Virus record (IMG/VR): IMGVR_UViG_3300011113_000723
Span: 1-21,407 of that record
DNA from: a virus
Reading direction: 5' to 3' (one strand)
Length of the DNA: 21,407 nt
Part shown: piece by piece, positions 9,507 to 17,822 of the stretch
Position numbering within the stretch: the first letter of the stretch is position 1
Layout: every line of letters begins with the position of its first letter
Position numbers and translations under genes: made by a program
Notes under the pieces: model-generated
What the model was told of the DNA's origin: nothing
Databases searched by the model: none
What the model saw: the letters and a program-made list of their open reading frames with translations, nothing else

Positions 9507-10268
9507 TTAAATTGCTTTATTTTTATATTCGTACCAATTTAATGACTGTATAATTTGTCCCGAACTATTCACAAAATGATATAACCTATTTAGATAATCT
9601 AACTTCAATTCATAATAAAATAAATTGTTTGGTAAATTATTAGGGTTGGCATAATCTGTTTGTGGTTGTGTTGTGAAAACTGAGAATTGACCATCTAACC
9701 CGCTGAAAAATTTTGCTTTCATATAAAAAGTATCCAACTGTGTAACTTGGAAGTTTTGAAAAAAATAAATGTAGTAGCTTTCTTTTTCGCCTACGTGGTC
9801 TAATATGAAATAAGGTTTTTTTATAATATATTCAACACCATTATATGTTTTAGTCTCAGTCTGTTTAGTTTGTCTTGGGGCTAAAATTATAGTGAAAAAT
9901 ATTCTTTGGTTTGTAGGGTCTGATGAATCATAAAAATCCATTTTAAAAAAGGATTTTCGTATTGGTGCAGTGTTATAAAAAATTTGATAAGCATTAAATC
10001 TGTTAGATACCACATAAGAATTTTCGTACTCTGTACCGTTTCTAAAATTAAAACTATATGTAAGTGAAGTTTGTTGTAAACTATTTGGTCTACATGAATA
10101 TCTTGAAAGTTCATAGTCTGGTGGTAATCCAACAGTGTTGTCAATGACCGTTTCTTGGTACCCATCGATTGTGTCTCCTCTTCCAAATAAATCAAGATTC
10201 ATGGACATTGGTATTTGTAACTGTTTTTCAGTTTCAGATAATAATATTTTATATTTATTCACAAGCAT
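9507..10268 (-). CDS. Hypothetical virion protein (253 aa)
   Basis: I do not recognise a family. 253 residues rich in Tyr, Phe, Asn and Gln, suggesting a beta-structured virion protein, with no signal peptide or membrane span. The start chosen overlaps the preceding gene by 14 bases (ATG within the last codons of the 586-residue frame). An internal Met at residue 21 (MSMNLDLFGRG) is an alternative start that would remove the overlap. The overlap start is favoured because other junctions in this operon also overlap. The next gene begins 2 bases after the stop. Position between the wedge genes and the tail-tip genes suggests a peripheral baseplate role, as for gp8-gp11 in T4, but no sequence similarity to those is seen. 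Confidence 0.75.
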   Translation of the reverse strand: MLVNKYKILLSETEKQLQIPMSMNLDLFGRGDTIDGYQETVIDNTVGLPPDYELSRYSCRPNSLQQTSLTYSFNFRNGTEYENSYVVSNRFNAYQIFYNTAPIRKSFFKMDFYDSSDPTNQRIFFTIILAPRQTKQTETKTYNGVEYIIKKPYFILDHVGEKESYYIYFFQNFQVTQLDTFYMKAKFFSGLDGQFSVFTTQPQTDYANPNNLPNNLFYYELKLDYLNRLYHFVNSSGQIIQSLNWYEYKNKAI

Positions 10269-12015
10269 CTTCTATTGGGTCTTGTATTGAGCCTGATAAT
10301 GGTCCACTATTTGTACCTTCAGGGATTATTCTAAAAATAAAGTTTTCGTATGGGTAATGTTTACCATTCATAAATGGGTAGTCGACTCCAATTCCATCAG
10401 AGTCAATAAAACCAAATTCATATAAGTCTCTCCAAATAAATGAATTGTTTGTTTCTGAGTAATATGCATAATCAGGAACATTTGCAATTTCACCCAAATT
10501 ACCATCTTCTATATAGTCCGAAAAAACTCTCAAAGTAAATTTATTGTGAGGTTTATAGTAATATCCTTTATTTATACCTATACTAAAATTTTCTTGATTA
10601 AATTCAAACTTATGGTAATACTCTGAAATTACTTTTTCTGTTTGTTCAAAATCATTCCATTCACAGAAATCCCCATAAATTATATCCCCTTTATTTAATG
10701 GTAAGTTATGTCTAAAATTTGAACTTCCTCTATTATAGTATGAAGTTGGTATGGTCGTTAAAGATTGAGGATTTGTCCACCATGATGATGAAGTCTCGGT
10801 AATGTTCATTTCCCATCCTTGTCTAAGTGCCGGTGAAGTTAAACTACCTCCATTAGGTACTGGATTAAACCAACCAAAATATCCTCTATTTTGTACAGAA
10901 AAAAATATTTCAGTGACCGGTCTTTTTTGATTATCTTTTAAATTTAAAAGGGTTATTGGTTTACTAGTCGAAACATTGTAAGACCTTGACCCCTCTTTGG
11001 TTGCAATTCTTGCCGTAAAATTAGGTGTTAAAGACACACCAAAATATTTTTTTACGTCTCTAAATGAATTAAGTTCAAATCCAGAATTTGTAATATTTAT
11101 TTCATTATAAGTTGATAATACTTTATGTAATCTTATATAATATTTTGATTTTGACTCATCTGGTAAGTCAGGATAAATTACTCTTTTCAATGTTGATACT
11201 TTACCTTCCCAAAAATTTTCTTGTCCATTAGTAATATAGTTTATATCCAAAATGTTAATTACATATTCTTCTGAACCAAAAGTACCATCACCCAATAAAT
11301 CAACTTGAAATATATTTGTTCCATTGTAAGTAAAATTAAGTTCGACATATTCTAAAACATTTAACCCGTGTTTTACATTTGATTTTAATTGCCAATAATT
11401 GGAACCTTCAATTTGTACATAATACATAGTATAGGGTATTCCATCACCAGACTGAAAAGATAAAGTTTGTTGGTTATCATTTGCATATAGCATACTAACA
11501 TCGTTTTTACCTGAAAAAACATATGTGGTATATATAAACCAATTATAGTACTGTGATTGTAAATTTTGAAAATTAACATGCGGGTTATCCCCTGTTGTAT
11601 ATCCAGTAATAGAATTGTCAGTCCTTATAAATGAAAATTCTTCATATGTTGGGAAACCTGCCCAGGGTATGTTTAATAGGTCTCCATCAGTAGTATAAGA
11701 CGCCGCTTTATAAAATTCAGGATTTACATAAAACAAATTATTATTAAACGGAGCGTAAGGGTTACCTTGTGGCTGGGATAGCCCTGAATAAGAATTTTCA
11801 AAAATAAATGAGAATTTTGCAGTAGGAAGATAAAATGGACTCCTTTGTCTTTCTTTATAATAAAGTTCGGCCAAATCAATTATAATAGTTCGATTAAACT
11901 CATCTATTTCTTTTTGAGTATTAATCAAAGGTACTGAAATATTTATACCAACATCGTCCGCACCTTTGTACCTTAAATCACCTTTTATAAATTGTATTTT
12001 ACCAATATCACTCAT
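10255..12015 (-). CDS. Hypothetical virion protein (586 aa)
   Basis: I do not recognise a family. The 586-residue product has a short N-terminal helical stretch (about residues 35-57: EIDEFNRTIIIDLAELYYKERQ with surroundings), then a long aromatic-rich, probably beta-structured body. Around residues 390-415 there is a tryptophan-rich patch (GWEMN, SSSWWTNPQ). The C-terminus is acidic (QDPIEDACE). No signal peptide or membrane segment is visible. The ATG overlaps the stop of the 1918-residue gene by 8 bases (ATGAGTGA), implying coupled translation. It lies where T4 carries gene 8 after genes 6 and 7, but it is much longer than T4 gp8 (334 residues) and I see no convincing similarity. Likely a wedge or peripheral baseplate component by position. 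Confidence 0.75.
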   Translation of the reverse strand: MSDIGKIQFIKGDLRYKGADDVGINISVPLINTQKEIDEFNRTIIIDLAELYYKERQRSPFYLPTAKFSFIFENSYSGLSQPQGNPYAPFNNNLFYVNPEFYKAASYTTDGDLLNIPWAGFPTYEEFSFIRTDNSITGYTTGDNPHVNFQNLQSQYYNWFIYTTYVFSGKNDVSMLYANDNQQTLSFQSGDGIPYTMYYVQIEGSNYWQLKSNVKHGLNVLEYVELNFTYNGTNIFQVDLLGDGTFGSEEYVINILDINYITNGQENFWEGKVSTLKRVIYPDLPDESKSKYYIRLHKVLSTYNEINITNSGFELNSFRDVKKYFGVSLTPNFTARIATKEGSRSYNVSTSKPITLLNLKDNQKRPVTEIFFSVQNRGYFGWFNPVPNGGSLTSPALRQGWEMNITETSSSWWTNPQSLTTIPTSYYNRGSSNFRHNLPLNKGDIIYGDFCEWNDFEQTEKVISEYYHKFEFNQENFSIGINKGYYYKPHNKFTLRVFSDYIEDGNLGEIANVPDYAYYSETNNSFIWRDLYEFGFIDSDGIGVDYPFMNGKHYPYENFIFRIIPEGTNSGPLSGSIQDPIEDACE

Positions 12016-15000
12016 ATATTAAATTTGTGTCAACATACTTTTGTCTAAATTTATCCATTGCCGATGAACCCGCAATAAGTCCAAAATAGAAATAATACGG
12101 AGTACCCTGAGTGAATCTTTGGTCATTGTTTTGATTTGGTTCACTAACCGCAGTTGGGTTGCCTTCAGCGTCATAATTAATTAGGTAACCTTTAACATAA
12201 AGTTGACCTAAACTTGTGTTTCCTATAAAATAATCTGAAATTAAATTCAATCTATCTAAAGATTGGTATCTTGAAGTGAAAAACCCTAATTGGGTTTGCT
12301 CAGTGTCTTGATAAAAATCAGTCCAAAAATTATTGTTTTGATTTCCAAAAATTACAGAAGTATTTTGATTCCCATCGGGAATTGTACTTGAAACTTTACT
12401 TGTCCACTGATAAAATGGAACTATCTGTGAATTGTCAGTCAATTGAGTAATATCTGTTGGGGCAATTGGAAATGAAGCATTTGTATTATAAACAATTTGT
12501 CTTGGAGAAATTAAGTCTCTAAGGTTATTGTTTGACTCAAAATATAATCCAAAATTAGGAAACCCTGTCCCCCCTAAATTATCATTTCCCAAATAAACTG
12601 AAGGTACTGTTGAGTAGGCGTCGCTTGTGTATGGTTTAATTCCAAATTCAGAATTTATAGATATCATTTGGGAGTAATCACCATCCACAAGGTCAGGTGT
12701 AATATTAAAGAAAGTATTTGGGTTATAGTCCCATCTTTTATTATTAAAGAATGCTTGGACAGATGGGTCTGAACTTCCTTCATCGGGACTTTCAGTTACA
12801 GGTATTAAAAGACTGTTGAATTTTTGATTTACAAATCTTGATAAGATAAAAATATTTAAAATATCTGAAATGTCGTTAAATGTTGTGTTTGGTAACTTGT
12901 CTATAATATACCCATCAAAATCATCATTATAGGATATTTCTTGTAGATACCCATTTTTTGGTCCTAAATCCATAATTGTGGTAGGATACATAAGTTGTCG
13001 AATATTCCCCTTTTGGTTCCCAACATTTGAGTTTTTGGGTTGTCCAATAAAATAACCATTTGTTAAATTAGTATACTCATCGACCGCAAAAGGACTTGAC
13101 CTATAATAGAAAGTATTTTGAGTATCATGGAAATAAATAAGACTTTTACAATAATTTCTTACAGGTTTATTTTCTTGATTAAAATTTGTAATATTTTCAA
13201 ATGGAAATGCGTATAACGTACCATTAATCCAATTATTACTGAAACTATGTGAAAACACATTAAAACAAGCCGCAGTGTTAACCTTAACTCTTTGTATCCA
13301 TTCAACAACAAATTGATAGTCTCTATATATTGATAATAAAGGTCTGGAAACTAAATTATAACAACCGGCACCTTTGATAAAAATAGTTTTTGTTTTATTC
13401 GAAATTACCATTTTATCACACTCAGTACCACTCTTTAAAAATGGAACTCCATTATCGGCACCATAACATCTAAGAGGTACCGCTTTAGCACAATCACTTA
13501 ATGATTCAATGACATCCGGATTTATTGTTGGGGGTAACACATCAAGGTCAACCTCAACTGATTGTTGTTCTAATGGTGTAAAATCTTGAACGACCTCTAA
13601 CGTACCTCCTACTTCTTGGAATTTATATAATGCAAAAGATGGATTCATGTGCATTTGTGGATAAATTTTAAATGGTCCGTGCGTTTCTTCAGGATTTGCA
13701 ATATAACCGCTATCAGAAATTGGTAACCTATCACTTCTCATGACAATTCTAGGTTTGGAGGGAGCAAATGCCCCATTAACAAAATCAACTTCATTGGACA
13801 ATGTCATAATCATTGCATTGTCAACGTAACTATTCATGTATGATGGCGAATAAGTTCTAGCAACCAAACCATATGGTCCAGCAGGGTTTGGAGACCATGA
13901 TTTTTGCCGTTGGTTATCTTCCCCACATTCTATTAATTCAGTATTATTAAACTCAGGGGTATAAGCACCATACAAAGTCCAATTAATATAAGAAAAAGAC
14001 CCCCCTTCAACATATTGATAAGGTAGATAACCCATATATTTAATCCTACTTGGATTATCATTAACATTCTGATTAGTTATGCGGTATCTTCTATAATATT
14101 GTCCTGAAGCTCGATATAATCCCCTACATTTTGAACACCATGGAGCAATGTCATCTAAAGTATGGAAAAAAGTTAAGAAATTATTGTTGACAGATATGCT
14201 ATTTCGTATTCCCTTAAAATCATCGGGTTGTAACCCGAAAGTAGGCCCATTTGTATTATTAATTTCAAAAGACCCTCCAGTCCATTTTCCAGCAGCTGAA
14301 TAATATTTCCACGAGTAAGAATTAAAATCTTGATATTGAGTAGTGTCTGGTTTGAACATATCCGTACCATAGAAAAGATAATAACCCTCACTTCTGTTAT
14401 CTCTTCTATAGTTATATAAATTTCTATTTTCCCAAATACTATCATTTACATATAACCTTAAATTATTTTGTTGGTCATCTCTATTTCTTATAGGAACATT
14501 TACTCTAAGAAAAATTTCTTTTACAAGCCCTTCTTGATTGTAATCAGCATATCCATAAATTCTACTTAAATCAATTCTAGTTTTAATCTTTGGCGAGTGT
14601 GGGTCGACTCCTCTTTGTAAAATAACAACTCTTTGCGTTGAACCACTAATAAAAGAATCTAACCCATATACTGTACTTATACCCGCAAATGTTTCCTCAT
14701 CATAAGTTGTTGCATTTGTAAGAATTGAACCTTGCCAATTAATTGGGGCATCTGTTATCATTCCAGGACCACAAGCACAAAGGTCATTACCCTGGTAATT
14801 ACTAACGTCTTGAGAACATCCATCACCAAAAGGATATATACCGTACTTTTTAATAAAATAAATTGGGTCTAAGTTTACTACATTAAATGAATTTATTTGT
14901 GGTGATGATGGATTTTTAGTTCTAAATTCTTGTACTGACACATTTTCTAAAACTTGAAAATATTCTAAATCAGTTGGGTATCTATACGTACTATTTTCGA

Positions 15001-17764
15001 AATCTGTAATTTCAGAGGAGCCTGGTGATATTGTATACTCAATATTAAAATTTTGGGTATAACTAAATCGACTAGCGTATGTTACGGTAAATGTTCCCGA
15101 TGAAAATGTTATCCCAGAAACTACGTCAATATTAGGGTCTTCACTGTTTTTGGGATTTGTAAAAGTTAATAACGTTCCTTCAGGATATACAGCTTCCGCA
15201 CTTTCTTCCATCAATAAAATCATCACGTTATCGTAATGTTGTGCTTGATTTTCTCCAGGAGCATAAGTCACTTTTATTTGGTTCGGAGCTTTTCCTTGTG
15301 TTCCTCCGGGTACATACCCATTAACAAAAGGATATCCATTAGTTGCTAAAGTACTAATATCATAATACCTATCTTTTAAACTAAATTGATTTAATTTTTC
15401 ACCCCACGACACTTGTGGACTAAAATAAAGTTGCCAAGAATCAAGACCTTGTGGAGGCGGATTTTGTACATCTAATGAACCCACTTGAAGATATGGGGTT
15501 CCAAAACTATTTGCTCCTTGTTGTCCAGTCACAATAGTTGCAATGTCTGTACCTAAATTATATTGTGTCTGTACGTTAACGTTTGATAATCTTGAGGTAT
15601 TGGAACCGATAACATTAACAATACTTAGCTGTGACGCAACTGAATTATCATTTACGTCGGTTTCAATGAACTTACAATTACATCTTGTACATCCATCTTC
15701 ATTATATAATATTAAGGGTAAACCTAAATTTCTAAAAGGATTTTGTTTAAATATTACTAAATCTATGTTCGGTTCGTCAGGACAATTAATACTACCACCA
15801 ACCAAATTAGCAATCGCGTTAATTGCTTTACATATTTTAACAACAACCCATATAATACCTTGGACTATAATAATTATCAGGGCGATAATTGGCCAAATTA
15901 AAGCTAAAATATGAGTTGCAATTAAAACAAAAATTGATAAATATTTTAAATAAGTTAGTAAAAAATTTACAAACACAAACAAAAAGTCCGTTCGATAATA
16001 CACATCATTTGTTGGAAATTTATTGTAGTTACCTTCACATGTATCGTCTTGGATGTTTTTAATTTGGACTGTGTTTCTTATGAATTTTTTGGTAGCGTAT
16101 CTATCAATGAATTGTGATACAGTATATACTTTATTATAATTAAATTCATAAAAAGTATCCTCACAATTTATTGCTTCGGTAGGATTTGCGTAATCTTCCC
16201 AATTTAAACTAAAAGCATAAGATTGTTCAACTTGATATCTTTTTACAGGAATAATTTCTATATTTATTTTAGCAATTAATCCGTCTTCTTTTTTGACTAT
16301 GTTTACTGTTAATACATCAGTTTCTGAAAATTGAAACATTGGTATTACGTCCCGATATTCAGGTTTTTCAACACCATTAAGAAAAACTTCAAAACTTTCA
16401 ACATTTTCAAATGTTGTTATTCTTAGAGCATCTGTTGGGAATGAGCTAAATAAAATTCCTCTTGTTGTTTCGTCACTGTCGTAATTTATTGAGCCAGAAT
16501 TTATGGTATATGTTATTGGGTCAACTTCCATATTTTCAGTGTCCCATCCATACTCTTTAATATTTGGTAAAAGGTAATAAGCTCTTTTTGTCTCTCCGTT
16601 TACTCTACTTGGCTGGTCCCACTTTACTTTAAATCTATATTTTGCAGTTGTTGGTACCCCAATTGTAGGGTCATTTGAAATAACTAAGTCACCATTTTCA
16701 TCGTTATACACGTAATTAAGGTTCATTGGTAGTTCAACCACCCAATTACCATTATCATCAATCACTTTACCGTTACCTTCTATTTTATATTCTTCTAATA
16801 CCGGTAGTCCATTCTCATCAACAAATATTGTTTGTCTAATCGCGTCAATTTGACCGGGTCCGGTAGTAAGTTCACAATTATATCCGGCCTTTGTTTTTGA
16901 TTTACAATTACCCCAGTCGTCCGCATTTCTTTTTTTTCTAATTTTATTTTTATCACTATCAGAAACTAATGACCCCATGAATATTGCGGTAGGTTCCAAT
17001 TTTAAATTAGCTTCTTTAGTTAAATCAAAATCAATTCTACCTATGTTAAAATCACAAACTTCTTTTTGCCCAAAAAATGGCGCAACGTTTATTGTTTTAT
17101 TTATTGTAATAATTTGAGGTAACTCATTCAAGTTTGTTGAAAATCTAAATCTACTTCCGTCGACTTGGTCTTGGGTTGCAACTCCAAGTCTAATTAAATC
17201 CTGTGGAGTTAATGAAAATTGTCCAATGTCAGATACATCAACCTGCATTACAATAGTTTGCTGTCCAAGTGGTGCTCCAAATATCATAAAGTCACCCGAA
17301 TCATTTGTCTTTACAGTGTACTTATAATATTTGTCATAAATTTCTACAACACTTTTATCAATTAAAGCGTCGATTCTATCAGGAAAAGTTCCGACTGGCG
17401 TATGGTTAGAGTATGAAGGACTATATGGTAGAATATTGAAACGATACCCATCTTCATTAATTGTGTCTATCCTCTGATATGGGTAAAGTGTACTGATGAC
17501 AGGATTATTTTCGTCTTCAGGTTGTAGTGGGATAAATATTGTAACTTTAGCATTAGGAATACCAAACCCACTGTTAGCAAAAACTCTTCCACAAACTACT
17601 CCAAATTTTGAACAATCCCTTGTATAAATGTCCGATTGGAACATTTGAAAAGATAGGATTTCCAACATTTCATAATTTTGGTCTAACTTTACTTGTAGAT
17701 TATTTTCGGAACCTAAAACGGTTCTGATTCTATAAGAATTTTGACTATCACTGACTATTGGCAT
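12008..17764 (-). CDS. Giant baseplate-region protein (gp7 position) with hydrophobic segment
   Basis: 1918 residues, the largest product here. Residues about 54-175 resemble a carboxypeptidase-regulatory/CnaB-type beta sandwich (GVVCGRVFANSGFGIPNAKV... later TNDSGDFMIFGAPLG). Residues 594-644 are almost entirely hydrophobic and could form two membrane-spanning or buried helices. Cysteines cluster at 692/695/697 (CxxCxC), 983/996/998 and 1210/1213 (CxxC), with further single cysteines at about 1425-1468, possibly metal sites. The C-terminus (PYYFYFGLIAGSS...) is aromatic. It follows the gp6-like gene, where T4 has gp7 (1032 residues), so a wedge role is inferred from order only; no direct gp7 similarity is claimed. 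A 58-base gap precedes it, and its stop overlaps the next start by 8 bases. The frame is certain; the molecular role is not. Confidence 0.7.
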   Translation of the reverse strand: MPIVSDSQNSYRIRTVLGSENNLQVKLDQNYEMLEILSFQMFQSDIYTRDCSKFGVVCGRVFANSGFGIPNAKVTIFIPLQPEDENNPVISTLYPYQRIDTINEDGYRFNILPYSPSYSNHTPVGTFPDRIDALIDKSVVEIYDKYYKYTVKTNDSGDFMIFGAPLGQQTIVMQVDVSDIGQFSLTPQDLIRLGVATQDQVDGSRFRFSTNLNELPQIITINKTINVAPFFGQKEVCDFNIGRIDFDLTKEANLKLEPTAIFMGSLVSDSDKNKIRKKRNADDWGNCKSKTKAGYNCELTTGPGQIDAIRQTIFVDENGLPVLEEYKIEGNGKVIDDNGNWVVELPMNLNYVYNDENGDLVISNDPTIGVPTTAKYRFKVKWDQPSRVNGETKRAYYLLPNIKEYGWDTENMEVDPITYTINSGSINYDSDETTRGILFSSFPTDALRITTFENVESFEVFLNGVEKPEYRDVIPMFQFSETDVLTVNIVKKEDGLIAKINIEIIPVKRYQVEQSYAFSLNWEDYANPTEAINCEDTFYEFNYNKVYTVSQFIDRYATKKFIRNTVQIKNIQDDTCEGNYNKFPTNDVYYRTDFLFVFVNFLLTYLKYLSIFVLIATHILALIWPIIALIIIIVQGIIWVVVKICKAINAIANLVGGSINCPDEPNIDLVIFKQNPFRNLGLPLILYNEDGCTRCNCKFIETDVNDNSVASQLSIVNVIGSNTSRLSNVNVQTQYNLGTDIATIVTGQQGANSFGTPYLQVGSLDVQNPPPQGLDSWQLYFSPQVSWGEKLNQFSLKDRYYDISTLATNGYPFVNGYVPGGTQGKAPNQIKVTYAPGENQAQHYDNVMILLMEESAEAVYPEGTLLTFTNPKNSEDPNIDVVSGITFSSGTFTVTYASRFSYTQNFNIEYTISPGSSEITDFENSTYRYPTDLEYFQVLENVSVQEFRTKNPSSPQINSFNVVNLDPIYFIKKYGIYPFGDGCSQDVSNYQGNDLCACGPGMITDAPINWQGSILTNATTYDEETFAGISTVYGLDSFISGSTQRVVILQRGVDPHSPKIKTRIDLSRIYGYADYNQEGLVKEIFLRVNVPIRNRDDQQNNLRLYVNDSIWENRNLYNYRRDNRSEGYYLFYGTDMFKPDTTQYQDFNSYSWKYYSAAGKWTGGSFEINNTNGPTFGLQPDDFKGIRNSISVNNNFLTFFHTLDDIAPWCSKCRGLYRASGQYYRRYRITNQNVNDNPSRIKYMGYLPYQYVEGGSFSYINWTLYGAYTPEFNNTELIECGEDNQRQKSWSPNPAGPYGLVARTYSPSYMNSYVDNAMIMTLSNEVDFVNGAFAPSKPRIVMRSDRLPISDSGYIANPEETHGPFKIYPQMHMNPSFALYKFQEVGGTLEVVQDFTPLEQQSVEVDLDVLPPTINPDVIESLSDCAKAVPLRCYGADNGVPFLKSGTECDKMVISNKTKTIFIKGAGCYNLVSRPLLSIYRDYQFVVEWIQRVKVNTAACFNVFSHSFSNNWINGTLYAFPFENITNFNQENKPVRNYCKSLIYFHDTQNTFYYRSSPFAVDEYTNLTNGYFIGQPKNSNVGNQKGNIRQLMYPTTIMDLGPKNGYLQEISYNDDFDGYIIDKLPNTTFNDISDILNIFILSRFVNQKFNSLLIPVTESPDEGSSDPSVQAFFNNKRWDYNPNTFFNITPDLVDGDYSQMISINSEFGIKPYTSDAYSTVPSVYLGNDNLGGTGFPNFGLYFESNNNLRDLISPRQIVYNTNASFPIAPTDITQLTDNSQIVPFYQWTSKVSSTIPDGNQNTSVIFGNQNNNFWTDFYQDTEQTQLGFFTSRYQSLDRLNLISDYFIGNTSLGQLYVKGYLINYDAEGNPTAVSEPNQNNDQRFTQGTPYYFYFGLIAGSSAMDKFRQKYVDTNLIYE
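15833..15985 (-). other. Segment encoding a 51-residue hydrophobic hairpin
   Basis: This encodes residues 594-644 of the giant protein. The stretch is dominated by Leu, Ile, Val, Phe and Ala, with one Trp-Pro (624-625) and a Gln-Gly (635-636) as possible turns and a single Lys at 607. A basic VVKICKA motif follows. The length would allow two membrane helices. Confidence 0.8.
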
Positions 17765-17774
17765 AACATTTTTT

Positions 17775-17782
17775 TATAAATA
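17775..17782 (-). promoter_or_regulatory. Candidate promoter/processing octamer upstream of the giant gene
   Basis: The coding strand reads TATTTATA within AACTATTTATAAAA, 10 bases before the ATG. A small AT-rich inverted repeat overlaps it (17778-17784 and 17791-17797, loop of 6). The 14-base core is identical to that upstream of the 299-residue protein gene. The short distance to the ATG would give a leaderless or nearly leaderless mRNA if it is a -10 element. Confidence 0.35.
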
Positions 17783-17822
17783 GTTTAGGTACTATTTTTA
17801 AAAAATAAATGACAATACTATA

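Noticed and set aside
9887-10195. 102-residue minus-strand frame
   Set aside because: It lies wholly inside the 253-residue gene in another frame and has shadow-like composition.
15543-15914. 123-residue plus-strand frame with hydrophobic C-terminus
   Set aside because: It is the antisense of the hydrophobic segment of the 1918-residue gene; the opposite frame is continuous with a clear long gene.
17778-17797. Terminator between the gp6-like and giant genes
   Set aside because: The inverted repeat is a 7-base AT-rich stem without a T-run on the minus strand; too weak to call.
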